The notes: a model not told the origin generated them from the letters alone. A stretch of 64,000 nt of DNA from Corallium rubrum (GCA_964035015.1 OZ035998.1:41850531-41914530), one strand, 5' to 3'. Counted from the stretch's first letter, positions 42,896 through 54,524 are shown. Numbers and translations are program-made.

Positions 42896-45800
42896 CTATC
42901 CTGCATGGGGTGGAACAATACAGACAGGTACATGACTGTGGTGAACAACATAATCACTGACACTTCCAAGAAATGTACGTCGAACAGCGCCCTGCCCACG
43001 ACATCCCAAAACAATGAGCTTCGCGTTTTCCTCTTCACTGTTTTTGCAAATAAGCTCACCAGGTTTGCCACCTTGCTTGACTAGTTTAAAATTAATCTGA
43101 AAAATAATTAAACTCAAAGATAACAGTTTTGAAACTATCAATTCAAGCTCTTAACCAGGACCTGTGATAATTGGGTGATCAAATTATAAATTTAGCTTAA
43201 GGTGAACTAATACGGGCAACATTTTTGTTGCACGTATTACCACCCACCTCAAACATTGCTACGCAACAATGATTTTGTTACAAGTTGAAAAAATTTGTTG
43301 AAAAAAGTAGACTCCAGTTCTACTTGCTGCAGCAACATGTTGATTCAACTTACAACAAGATCATTCTTGTGTGACAATGTTTAAGGTGGGTGGTAATACG
43401 TGCAACAACTCTATTCAACTTGCACCGCAAGTGTTGCGGTCCGCAACAATTAATGTTGCAGCAATTTGTTGCTCGTATTACTTCACCTTTAGTGTACGGT
43501 GAAGGCACGAACTTCTATCCCTGGATCTAGACAGTCATGTTCCCCTAGAAAATTGTGAATTCGAATTTTGTACGCACCAGAAATGTATGTTTGGTTATTC
43601 ATTCACGAAAACGCAGCTACTTCCTGTTTTCAGTGATGGAGAATCAAACTTACAGAGACTTGATTATGATAGGATGACAGTTTTCAGGTGGAATTTTTCT
43701 TTATGAGAAAATCGAATATGGCGACCAAAACTGGAAAAACATTTCGATAAAATGTAAAGTGGATTTTCCTTCAAAAATATTGCACTTAAAGTGCCTGCAA
43801 GGACTAGAAAAATATAATGTTCAGGGCCCAGTTATTAAGGAGAACAGTACTAGGTGAGTAGGTCGTAGGGCACAGACGAAGCAACGGGGCTCAACTTGCA
43901 AAAACAACGACACGATAACACAGGGTTTCGGGGCCATGCATGCACCCATAAAAAATAAATGCATAAACTTACATACATACATACATACTTTATTGACATT
44001 CCCAAAACGGGCTTTTCCATGACAAATTACAATATTATTATCCTATAAAACTAAATAACTATTTAAATCTTAATATAGCGAAACCTACTAACATCTACAG
44101 TGTAAAATACATATCCTATTAAAAACTGGGAATTAATTACAAAATTTTAATAATTCTAATTTTAAAATATTTTTAAAATGATTTAAATCAGTAATGCATT
44201 TTAAAGGTTCGTCTAAGGCATTCCATAGTTTAGTCGCTCTATATTTGAATGTTCTCTGACCGGCTGCTGTACGATACTTTGGAATATGTAGGTCATTGTT
44301 ATTTCTGGTAACACCAGGGACGTAGCCAGCCGCGGCTCCCCCCCTTTTGATATAAAACAACAGACATGTAACTATAAAACTGATGCAATATGCCATTGTG
44401 TCAGGAAATAAACTGTAAACAGCTGATTCAATCTACTGGGCGTATGCATTTTGAGTACCTATGTGACGTTTGCGTGTTTTGAGTATTTTATATGACATTT
44501 TTTAACCTTTAGAGTCTGTAAAATCTTCCTCCAAAAGCCAGGAAATGGCATTTCAGCGACTCTCGATTTCAAAATTTCCCGGGGGGCATGCCCCCGGACC
44601 CCCCTAAAAATTTCTTTTGATTTCGGCTCCCCCCTTTCAAAATCCTGGCTACGTGCCTGGGTAACACGGTTGTGAATTTGGCTTCTTCTGGTAAAATTAT
44701 TACATAAATATAAGGGAGCTAGATCATTCATGCATTTAATTGCTAAGATAGTATCTCTATATTGTAAGTATAGTTTAATGGGTAGCCAACCCAGCTCCTT
44801 TAATGCCGGAGTTATGTGGTCATATTTGCGACTTCCTGTAATAAGTCTAGCCGCAAAGTTTTGAATTAATCGAATTTTCTTAATGTTTTCTACAGAAGAA
44901 TAAATTTGACCATACTTACATCTGTGTTGGTCTTGAGAGTATCACCATAATGTCTGAGCAAAACTTTTGCCTCATCATCAACCGTCTTCAGGAGTTTTTG
45001 CCACTCTTCATAATAAGAAAACCCATCTGTTAAATTACAAAAGGAATTTGTCAATCAGCACCACAACGACACAAGAACACAATAATACTTGAAATAAAAG
45101 CCGGAAAAACCAATAAGCCGAAAACACCTGTCACAAAGAAAATTGAATTTTCTGTTTTTACACCATTACAATGAACTTACCGCTTTTTAGGACTGTTCCT
45201 TATGTATATCAGTCAAATCCAAATTGCCCACCTCCCACCTGGGATTCCATAGGGGATTTGATTCTTCAGCACATCTCAGAGGTGGGACATTTGATAGAAA
45301 ACCTATTCCTGGGGAAGGGGGTGTGCAGTAGCTAGATAATCTTAATTATACTAACTCTACCATTTTATTTTATTATTATTATGTTTTGATTTTTATTTAC
45401 AAATTTCATATAATAAATTACAATATTCTTGCACATACAGTACAGTGCTTGAACCACATTAAATTATGGTTGAATGTACAAGTCATCATCTTTTGCAGTG
45501 CTGTGAACTTTTTTCATTTGCTACCCAAAACACTAGTTGTCCTTAATGTTCAAATATTTATTGTTTATATACGTATAGTCAATATATTAATGAAATCACT
45601 TTACTGTATAATGCTACTGTACATGTGACGCACTGCATGCTTTATCCCCGGACGTCTTAATCTAGTTTGTTTTTAATTAGTTAATGGTAGCCTAACAATC
45701 TATAAATAGGGCGCCCAATTAGTGCATGGACTTATCATAACGCCAATTAGTGCATGGACTTATCATAACGCCCAATTAGTGCATGAACTTATCATAACGC

Positions 45801-48800
45801 CCAATTAGTACATGGACTTATCATAACGCGCCCAATTAGTACATGGACTTATCATAACGCCCAATTAGTGCATGGACTTATCATAACGCGCCCAATTAGT
45901 GCATGGACTTATCATAACGCCCAATTAGTACATGGACTTATCATAACGTCCAATTAGTGCATGGACTTATCATAACGCCCAATTAGTGCGTCGACTTATC
46001 ATAACGCCCAAAGTGCATGTTTGATGAGTTGGGTTTTAGTCGTTATTCGTGTAGGAACAAAAGTTGTCGTACATCGTACTTATACACTATATATCGGAAT
46101 TTGTCGTAACCAAACTGTTTTGGAGTTGTGGAGAACAATCGGCATCGTTCGGCTGTTATGTAAGTTATACAGTTTATTTTTTGTGTTTAGTTTTAGTGTT
46201 TTTAGTATCGCTTTGATTGCGTGACTTAGACCTTTTTAAAGTTTTAAGACCTCGTGGCATGCTTAACATTGTGTTGTATGACGTTTAATTGTGCATGCAT
46301 AGTGATATAGTTTTTAAGTTCGTTAGTTAATTTGTTCAATTTAGATTTAGCCATGCATTTCGTATATTATGTTACCTTTGCATGGCATGACTGGAATGTT
46401 AAGTATGCATGCTAGTCTTAATTGCTATTTCTAGTTTACGATTTGATCTTGGTTATTTTCGTCGTCGTTAAATAAATCGAACATTCATTCAAGTATCAGT
46501 ATTCAAGTATCAGTCCGTAAAATATTTCCCTGCATTTTTTAGCCAGTGGTGTATCGTTACTCGATCGAATTGTCGTTCGTACCTTCGAGTGCCGATCGTC
46601 ACAGTAGATGTATAATGTAATCCATGCGGTAATGATTAATATAGTATACTGTAGTAATACCTGTAAGCTTTTCCTAATAAAATACTTTATTAAAATTGGA
46701 GCTCAAGATTTCAGATACGGCTTAATAGCAGTAGGTTATACTGATGGTAAAATTAGTAGGATTTTACCAGCCTCAATATGCTCACAACCCCTCATATATG
46801 TACACTCAGTTAATTCCCCATGGTGGAGAAGTCTGAAAGATTTGTTGACTGCGCAGTTACTGTTGTTGTACTTGAACTAAAAAAGTACCCAAAAAAAATA
46901 ATCGTGTGAAGCCATATAATAATATTAAATTTTTACTTACATGGGTGAGGAGCACTGGGCAGAGTAGGTATTTCTTGTGCATGGAATACAACAACATGGT
47001 CACCCTTTTTACAAATATCACTCATGTAAACTGCATTGTAGAAGCAATAAAAATAATTAACAAAAAAATTAACATGAAAAAAAAATTAACATATGAAAAA
47101 AAATGTGTTGCACACATACCCTCTCAAAGCTCAGGCCTCATGAAGTAGAACATAAGGCAAGTTTGTGTTTTAAAAAGTCCCCCCCCCCCCCCCCCTCTCT
47201 TTTTCCCCAAGTTTTGAGACCTTATAATATAGTCATGTACGTAGTTTTTTGATTGAATAATTGCTATTTCCAGTGTTTTTAAGTAATATATCCAACACGA
47301 GTCAGTGTTATTCCTCCGATTTCTAAATACAGCCAAGCAGGTTGAAAATAAGAGGCAAAGCCGAGTTTCTTAACCAGCTTGGCTGTATTTAGACATTGGA
47401 GGATGAACACTGACGAGTGTTGGATATAGCTTCTCAAACGATTCAATATTTTAAGAGAAAATCGACCTCAAAGTTTTCTAAATTTGACATAATCTTCCTC
47501 CGATTTCTAAATACTGATTAAATATTGATTTCTTTTGAATTTTCCTCATGAATTATTAATGAGTTTGAGAAGTGACTTTCAAATCCACAAATAGACAAAC
47601 AGTTTTTTTGGAGGTCAGAAAAGTTTCAAGTGTTATCTTAGGGAGCTTTGATGTATATATACATGTAAGAGAAGTTTCACCTTCCCCCTCCCCGTAAATA
47701 ATGACCACTCCCCTACTAAGCTACCAGTAGGGTCTAAGACTTTAATCAGGGATTGCCGAGCCATACAAATTTAATATTCTAAAAGGCAGTGGCACACCGA
47801 GGACATTCTGATGGAACTACTATTCTCAAACTCATTAATAATTCATGAGCTAATTAGCCAATCAGAGAAAAGTATTTGGTCATGTGCATGAGTTTTGAAA
47901 CCCGGTAAAGTTCGTAGGCGTAAACTCGGACTACTTATAGGCTGTTTAACTCTAGCTCACAATAAACAGCATTATAAAAATATATACAACATAACAAAGA
48001 AGATTAATACGAATTATGAACAATAAAAACACAGAAACCAAGGCGAAACCTAGACTGTAGCCCGAGTAATAATTATATAGAACTATGCATGTCTATAAAC
48101 ACCGACAGCCAGGCACAAACTGGGATATAAAGATCGTGTAGCGACTTTAACATCTTAGCTTGGATATCTGTGACAATAATTTGGTAACTGTGTTAGGTGA
48201 GTGTCAGTAATAAACTAGAGGTTATTATCGCGAGTAAAGTGGTGCCTCAAATGGGACGGGAATCTTGATTAGTTTCCTGATGTTTTACAAAATTCCAATA
48301 TAAGCAGGCTATTTACACAGGTGTACCCAAACAATACTACACACTTAATGAAAGTAATGTATAAACTGTTGAATAACATCCACTTTTATTTGCAAGACAT
48401 CAGTACAATAATGAACAATACAAGCAAAAATAAAGCAAACCACAAATATTAATACAGTTACCTCAATACATTTACATACAGCATTCACAGACCGAGTCAG
48501 GTCTAATTATACTCTATTATTACAACGAGTATAAAGCACTTTATAGCTAAACTGCATTAATACACAATCGAAGGAATCTGATAATAAAGATTCTGCCTCG
48601 AAGGAGTCTGATGATAAAGATTCTGCCTCGAAGAAATCCGATGATACAAATTCTGCCTCAAAGGAATCCGACGATAAAGATTCTGCCTCGAAGGAATCCG
48701 ACGATAAAGATTAAGAACAGGAACAACAGACTAGGAAGAGGGCATCTCATTTATTCATGTATCAGCATGGGACGTGAATTTTGACAAGTATACGTACTGG

Positions 48801-51061
48801 CACAACCAATCACACTTACAAAAGCTGACTTCGAATTGAGATGCCTTCGGGTGGCATTATCTGCATGCTATTAGCATGGGTATAGCTTGTGAACTGCATA
48901 CATTCCATAACGCTACAAAGTACATATGTAAAATGTCAACCTCGATGAAGATGTAAAACACAGCATGTCTACCTTTCATTTGCAAGTTGGCTTTATCAAC
49001 TTTCTTTGTTCTTTGATTTACAACACTTAGTGTGGGTAAATGGAGGAATTGCTCCGACTTGATTGGACGATAAAAATAGTAATAGTAGTGTAGAGGCCAT
49101 ATTCCCATTTATACGCTTCAACATCTCAAATTCTGTCAAAGGCAGTCGTATTAAATATACAAAAGTTCTATCTATCCGATTATTTTATATTATAAAACGA
49201 AACCAGCAGCCTGTATTTAGTCAACGATGGGTTCTAGACGTAGAGTAAAGTGCAGTTAAACAATTCACAGTTACTATTTATAGACCAAAACTCAGACAAA
49301 CAAACTGAAATTAAAACCTCGAGGGATTTCTAATGAGCCATTTTCTTTTGTTGGAAATGTAAGAATAAATTATAAACTCAGACAAACATGGATTCGACGT
49401 CATCTGTGCGCTTCGCTATTTACACCGCAAGTCAAGACAGACCACTCTCGTGCATAAATCTTTTTCTAGACTTTCTCAAAGTCCTTTTCAAACATTTTTG
49501 ACCTTTCGACATTTTTGACCTTTCGGTTCCTCGTTGAAAAGGACTTTTCCCACCTGCAGCGTGCCAAAATTCACCGGTTAATTTTTCGACCAGTGACGTA
49601 ATTTGGAAGTTGGAGTTAAACAGACTCTTGAAAACGTTTTAGTAGGGGTAGAACCACTTTCCATTGTATGTATACGACAACCCGAAACACATCAAAACAG
49701 GGCGATGTACATTTCAGCGATTTCCCACCAGAATATTTAATTAGATTCAAAAACCTGCAAGCGAAACAAGTCCGCCTCTTTCCTCCCGCTTTTCCGCTCT
49801 CCCGCCTTTCCGCTCGTCCGCCTTTCCACCCGCCCGCAAAAACTAACGCTAAGTGGCGGACTTGGAGCAAGTCTAATCTTTTTCATAGTTTATTTAAGTT
49901 TCCAATATTATTATAGTGATCGTAGCAAAACAGAAACAGAAAACCAATCTTTCTTTAATATTACGAGTAAAACCACATAGTTTTAATACTGTGTATTTGT
50001 CGGTCTCTATTAGCATTTTGATAGATATCTAATAAGAGTGTTGGAGTATTAATGTAACTCTACACCGCTTTACCATTTTTATCGTCCAATCACAGGTCGG
50101 CCAAGCAATTCCTCCATTTAGCCACACGTCGTGCACGAAAATCAGCCATGATGAAATCAGCAGCATTTGAGCACGCTTCAGGCTCGCAAAGGCTTTTGGG
50201 AAATGTGACGTCAGAAGTGCCGTTTGTCGACACAAAAAAAAAAAATAACAGAGCCGAACCTAGACTCGACTACCAACAGTAGCCCGAGTAAGCCCGAGTA
50301 ATTAAAAACGATAATTAAAACGGCACAAACAAAGAACGTTTATTACCGCATTTCTTAATTATAAATTCAACGTGAAACCATTGTCTAATCTAATATGTAC
50401 CAATATCACCCAAGTCCCTCTAGTCCTCTACTATAATTGACGATTGAGAGAAGCTATTTCATAAACTCGTGTATCGTGTTTTACCAGGGGTTAAGCCTGG
50501 TTCTCATATGTACGAAAATCACTCGGCCTATTACCTTGTAATTTTCAATTTTCTCTCATGTTTGTAAAACACTCGAAAACAATACAAATCACTCAGCTTG
50601 CAGCCTCGTGATTTTCATTATTCTCTCATGTTTTACAAACACTTGCGACCAATGAAAATTACTCGTTAACGGCCTTATGATTTTCATTGTCCTCCCGTGT
50701 TTGTAACCCCTGGTAAAACACTTCCACTCGTTTATGAAATATTACTTCTTAAACGCAAAGCCACACACATCATAACACGTATCCAGATATACACATACAT
50801 ACTTCCCAATAGCTTCTTCAATAAATTCAAATGCCTTTACTCCCTTACAACGAAAACAACGATTAATACGCTGTTTGCTAATTGCATGCAGCACCGTTCC
50901 CAATCTTCGTATCTGACTGTCGATTGACTGAATTATTTGGTGCATAATAGTTTTAAATACTCACACTTGAAGGCCCGTTCGGAATGTTCACTTCCATCGA
51001 CGGCTATCAAAACAATTCTTTGGTCCTCTGTAATTTCGGTTGTCTGGCCTGCCTCAGTCAT
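42896..51061 (-). CDS. Universal stress protein USP-E (4 exons, 164 aa)
   Basis: Minus-strand exons are 50965-51061, 46941-47030, 44920-45026 and 42896-43096, giving 165 codons with stop and phases 1, 1 and 0. Exon 1 differs from USP-D by only two residues of 32 (MTEAGQTTEITEDQRIV, then LIAVDGSEHSERAFK). Exon 2 gives YMSDICKKGDHVVVFHAQEI. Exon 3 gives YYEEWQKLLKTVDDEAKVLL. Exon 4 opens INFKLVKQGGKPGELICKNS and holds GCRGQGAVRRTFLGS at about 129-143. The protein ends PPHAG instead of PPQDRHK: relative to USP-D the DNA has five extra bases at the end (TGCAT-type insertion), which shift into an earlier stop. The exon 3 donor GTAAGT is immediately followed by LINE-derived sequence. Intron 1 (3.9 kb) and intron 2 (1.9 kb) are repeat-rich. 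It is most likely functional, since all splice sites and the nucleotide loop are intact. Confidence 0.93.
43200..43488. mobile_element. Harbinger-like MITE with TTA TSD, TTGCAACA-rich
   Basis: AGGTGAACTAATACGGGCAA on the left and the complement of AGGTGAAGTAATACGAGCAA on the right. TTA flanks both ends (43197-43199 and 43489-43491). Multiple GCAACA/TGTTGC words inside. Confidence 0.8.
43970..44919 (-). mobile_element. 5'-truncated CR1/L2-like LINE with a hAT MITE inside
   Basis: Minus-strand RT C-terminal region: SSVENIKKIRLIQNFAARLI, then TGSRKYDHITPALKELGWLP, YRDTILAIKCMNDLAPLYL, then across the MITE RNNNDLHIPKYRTAAGQRTF and KYRATKLWNALDEPL. The 3' end is an (ATGT)n tail at 43970-43988, typical of CR1/L2 elements. 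The 5' end lies within a few bases of the USP-E exon 3 donor. The catalytic domain is lost. Confidence 0.85.
44315..44659. mobile_element. hAT-type MITE with 8-bp TSD, inside a LINE
   Basis: Starts CAGGGACGTAGCCAGCC and ends GGCTACGTGCCTG. The exact 8-bp TSD GGTAACAC occupies 44307-44314 and 44660-44667. Same family as 7672-8039 in opposite orientation. Confidence 0.88.
45030..45700. other. USP-E intron 2, AT-rich part without recognised feature
   Basis: No exon or element end seen. Confidence 0.35.
45705..46012. repeat. 29-33-bp minisatellite
   Basis: About ten tandem copies of CCCAATTAGTGCATGGACTT followed by ATCATAACG. Variants have ACATGG for GCATGG and an extra CG between units. In USP-E intron 2. 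Confidence 0.93.
46020..46935. other. USP-E intron 2, 5' part, no recognised feature
   Basis: AT-rich DNA with a duplicated ATTCAAGTATCAGT near 46488. No further feature. Confidence 0.35.
47284..47426. mobile_element. Palindromic MITE, ATATCCAACAC arms
   Basis: ATATCCAACACGAGTCAGTG and TAAATACAGCCAAGC are mirrored at the right end (CTTGGCTGTATTTA, CACTGACGAGTGTTGGATAT). Confidence 0.65.
47427..48560. other. USP-E intron 1, mostly transposon debris
   Basis: CATGAATTATTAATGAGTTTGAGA near 47547 recurs inverted near 47826, so part is another decayed inverted-repeat element. The rest is unassigned. Confidence 0.4.
48567..48713 (+). other. Coding-like 30-bp tandem repeat ending in a stop
   Basis: Five 30-bp units encode SKESDDKDSA-like decapeptides (SKESDNKDSA, SKESDDKDSA, SKKSDDTNSA, then twice SKESDDKD) followed by TAA. 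Many differences between units are at third positions (TCG/TCA, GAA/GAG, TCT/TCC, GAT/GAC). There is no ATG, and a TAG lies shortly upstream. It could be a terminal exon of an unrecognised gene or a retroposed remnant. It lies antisense within USP-E intron 1. Confidence 0.35.
48714..50455. other. USP-E intron 1, stretch without clear feature
   Basis: Contains a loosely repeated TTTCCGCCCGCC-like motif near 49780-49840 and short palindromes. No exon or complete element identified. Confidence 0.35.
50456..50740. mobile_element. DNA element, TTTCATAAACTCGTG ends
   Basis: ATTTCATAAACTCGTG and GTGTTTTACCAGGGGTTA at the left are mirrored at the right. Inside, (GA)AAATCACTCGGCCT-like units repeat three times. 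Confidence 0.6.
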
Positions 51062-51296
51062 TTTCGTACAATAATGAATAATGTGATCTCTCGATGAACT
51101 TTTAAAGCAGCTCTAATAACAACTTCGTTAAATGAATATGCAGGCTGTCGCTCTAATTGTAGGGCGGGGGTGCAGATGACACGTTGGGTATAGATAAGTG
51201 GTGTTCTCATATCTAGATTGTTCCAAGCTACACTGATGAGCTGTAGTACAGCGAAACACGTGTCTGTAGCTTGAACTATTATATATATACTGTATA

Positions 51297-51932
51297 CAGG
51301 GTGTATCAAAAAAAAGGCTACCCTTAGAAAATATAATTAACATTCTTTTCAAATAACCTATTGTATATTGACAGCCCTGTGGTCAGTTGAACCATTTTTA
51401 ATCGAACTGATATGAATATAATTAACATTTTTATTTCAGTTATGCTCCTTCATACGTTTATACAGGGTGTATCAAAAAAAAGGCTACCCTTAGAAAATAT
51501 AATTAACATTCTTTTCAAATAACCTATTGTATATTGACAGCCCTGGACACCTCTGAAGTCACGGATGCGTAAAAAACAAATGGTCGTATACACCTGGGAA
51601 ATTACGATAACTTCTAAACGTATGAAGGAGCATAACTGAAATAAAAATGTTAATTATATTCATATCAGTTCGATTAAAAATGGTTCAACTGACCACAGGG
51701 CTGTCAATATACAATAGGTTATTTGAAAAGAATGTTAATTATATTTTCTAAGGGTAGCCTTTTTTTTGATACACCCTGTAGAAGTTATCGTAATTTCCCA
51801 GGTGTATACGACCATTTGTTTTTTACGCATCCGTGACTTCAGAGGTGTCCAGGGCTGTCAATATACAATAGGTTATTTGAAAAGAATGTTAATTATATTT
51901 TCTAAGGGTAGCCTTTTTTTTGATACACCCTG
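51297..51932. mobile_element. Tc1/mariner-like MITE (outer copy), split by an inverted copy of itself
   Basis: Ends CAGGGTGTATCAAAAAAAAG with TA outside. The left half (51297-51460) and right half (51781-51932) together form one complete element. A second complete copy in inverted orientation occupies the middle. Confidence 0.8.
51463..51778. mobile_element. Tc1/mariner-like MITE (inner, inverted copy)
   Basis: Same termini, with TA at 51461-51462 and 51779-51780. Its internal halves are in the opposite order to the outer copy, as expected for an inverted insertion. Confidence 0.8.
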
Positions 51933-51934
51933 TA

Positions 51935-52235
51935 CAGTGTGTGTCAAAAAAAACTGAACCCTTAGAAACAACCTATTGTAGTAGTTTGAAAGCCCTAAAA
52001 GCGCTGCGTTATAAATCAATCAGCACATAAGTTAAACAGGAAGAGAAAAAGCTTTTAAATACTTCCACCATGCATATACACTTCAAGTTATCTTTATTTC
52101 GCAGGTGTATAACACCGTGTTTTTTTACGCATCCGTGGCTCAGAAGTGTTTAGGGCTTTCAAACTACTACAATAGGTTGTTTGAAACGAACGCTAATTCA
52201 TTTTCTAAGGGTTCGAATTTTCTTGACACACACTA
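51935..52235. mobile_element. Diverged relative of the CAGGGTGTATC MITE
   Basis: Starts CAGTGTGTGTCAAAAAAAAC immediately after the TA that ends the outer copy and finishes TCTTGACACACACTA before TA. Shares the TTACGCATCCGTG and CTACAATAGGTTG words with the neighbouring copies. Confidence 0.7.
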
Positions 52236-52426
52236 TATATGGCTTATATGGCGTGTATATACACTATATATGGCGTGGAGGAGAAACTTAGTAGGGAGAG
52301 AACAGGTCATAAGTCAAACGCTTTACTTAAATATCAGAGAAGTAGTGTCAAGCAGAGCAAATGTGTTTCAACTGTCTTAGGTCCTGTAAGTTCGGAAAAG
52401 TGAGCGATACCGATGAGATTAATATA

Positions 52427-52573
52427 CACTTAATGTCTGCTCCCGAGGGAAACAGTTAGTTTTGTTTTCCCGAGAGTCTTGATATTTCCCGAGACGAAGT
52501 CGAGGGAAACATCGAGACTCGAGGGAAAACAAAACTAACTGTTTCCCCGACCCAAGGGATCAGACATTAAGTG
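52427..52573. mobile_element. Palindromic MITE, CACTTAATGTCTG ends
   Basis: CACTTAATGTCTG and GGGAAACAGTTAGTTTTGTT are mirrored at the right end around a TTCCCGAGACGAAGTCGAGG core. Confidence 0.7.
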
Positions 52574-53390
52574 TTTTGTTAAATAGCTTGAGTTTCACTG
52601 AATAATCTCGACGTTTATCAAGGGAAAGTAAAAGTACACAAACGAAAAGACAAACTGCATGAAAGACATACCAAAACATTTCACCTGGCTCTGTAATTTC
52701 ACATCAAACAAACAAATGTGAGTCTCAGAACAAAAGAACAGCAATACATTTCTCCAGTGAATCTTCACACATGCTTTGAAGACCTATAATATTCTTTTTT
52801 TCTTACCAAACAAGCTTTTGTTTATAGGAAACCGCGAAGAGTTCAAAGTTCTAGCGGTCAACAATTGAAAACTTATTGACCGAGCAGGCAATAAGTTCTC
52901 AATTATTGCCCGCTCGGTAGACATTGAAATTTAGCTAAGGTCATGTGACCACAAACCAACCAATGACAGTCATCGTTGTATCCAGCGAAACTCTAGCTAT
53001 ATAACAATGAAAGTTATCATTATGAAAGTTATCATTCATTTCGTTTCTATCCCGCATTCTGATTGGTTAATTTACCTGCAAATAACTGAGTGCAAATAAT
53101 TTTATGAGCATGCGCACTAGCGATAACGCTGCTGACGGCAAATAATTTTCGTAAACATGGCGGCTAGTTCTTGAGCTATCCGAGGAAATAATCGAGAGTA
53201 TATTTGGAAGCATCCATAACGACAATGTACTTCAGAAAAGAAATAGTGAAAAGGAAGTTTTAGTGAGATAAAAAGCAAGACTCGTACCAACAAAAAGTAA
53301 GTTTTACGAAGATTTTAGTATGCCGAAGTCAGAGAGAAGAGTGGCGATCTCTTAGTTCAGGCATTTCAAATTTTTAACTATTTTATGAAT
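52574..53390. other. Intergenic stretch with a small palindrome
   Basis: A GACCGAGCAGGCAATAAGTT/AATTATTGCCCGCTCGG hairpin lies at about 52865-52920. The rest is unassigned AT-rich DNA. Confidence 0.4.
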
Positions 53391-53394
53391 GATA

Positions 53395-53545
53395 AATCAA
53401 TTATTGAACTCGTCTATCGCAAAATATCATGATTTGTCAGTGTCTCGCTACTAGTTATTTGCCTCTGCCTTCGGCATCAGCAAATAACTAGTAGCTCGCC
53501 ACTGACAAATCATGATATTTTGCTCAGACTCGTCCAATAACTGAT
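53395..53545. mobile_element. Palindromic MITE, ATCATGATTTGTCAGTG arms
   Basis: AAATATCATGATTTGTCAGT and CTACTAGTTATTTGC are mirrored around a CCTTCGG loop. Confidence 0.65.
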
Positions 53546-53904
53546 AATTATTCGTGTGAAATAGATGATGTTAAACACGAGGTAAGTTCAGAGAAGCCCG
53601 TATTTAACAACTGTCATGTTACGGCTCTTAACAAAGGATGAGTTCGTGTGAAAATAAAATTTTGTGTGGCATCTAATATCTGGAGTGATATTCGATTTTA
53701 GCGTGTTTTCCTGGGTCAATCAGGTGATTGAAGAATGGACTATTGTAATTGGCTGATTATCTCATGAATTAGTATATATATATATACCTTATATATATAT
53801 ATATTATTTACAGAATGAGTGGCCGTTCTGTATCGGGGTATACAGACACGAGGCGAAGCCGAGACGAACGGACACGAATTGTGCATGTGAATGACATCTA
53901 AAAC

Positions 53905-54020
53905 GATCTATTTGGTAAGTTCATTGGCGTCGTAATTTTTCTAAAAAAAAACACGTTGTCTAAGTCGAGAGAATCAAAGCTAAATTTATGTAAATCAAGA
54001 GGAATCTATATCACATATAT
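53905..54020. repeat. Dispersed repeat shared with 62785-62890
   Basis: ATTTGGTAAGTTCATTGGCG followed by ACGTTGTCTAAG and AATCAAAGCTAAA occurs at both sites in the same orientation. Confidence 0.65.
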
Positions 54021-54112
54021 AGACCCTCATCATATAGCGTGGCCGATAGCTACTTCATGCAGTATTAAACCTCCGTACCCACACAAAGCCTCTGCGGAAG
54101 AGAGAGGAGTTA

Positions 54113-54257
54113 AGGCGGCTTTCTACTAGGCGACCTTTGTCGACCAACTCGACATTTTTCTTTTGTCTTGGCTAATTAGTTCCACTCGAGAGCTTGCAAG
54201 ACAAAAGAAAATGTCGCTTCGCGCGACATTTTTCGCCCAGTGCATGGAAAACCGCCT
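54113..54257. mobile_element. Harbinger-like MITE, AGGCGGTTTTCCACTAGG family, copy 3
   Basis: Same family as 10884-11024 and closest to 11119-11260. TTA on the left and TGA on the right. It has a small insertion (CATG) near the right end. Confidence 0.75.
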
Positions 54258-54524
54258 TGACGCCCTGTTTTACTACATGGAAATCTTTTATGCCAGTGAA
54301 CATTTTAATATAAGTTTACCGGGTTAGGCGGTTTTAGCCATTATTTTATGACGGATTTCGATCATATTCAATTTTTCGGGGCTGTTTGCGGTTAACTGAG
54401 GTCTGAGAACCGTTCGGCTGCGGGAAACTGTAAAATGTCCTCATCGGATACGGTTATCTTTTTAACAAATATAGCCGAAAACATTTTCTGTGCGGGCTCG
54501 TGTTCCCACGTAATTTCGAGTTCT

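Noticed and set aside
45705-46012. CRISPR-like array of direct repeats
   Set aside because: Units are contiguous variants of one another with no unique spacers. It is a eukaryotic minisatellite.
51297-51932. Two interlocked hairpin elements produced by recombination
   Set aside because: The block order is fully explained by an inverted copy inserted in the centre of the same element, as shown by the intact order in the inner copy and in the third relative.
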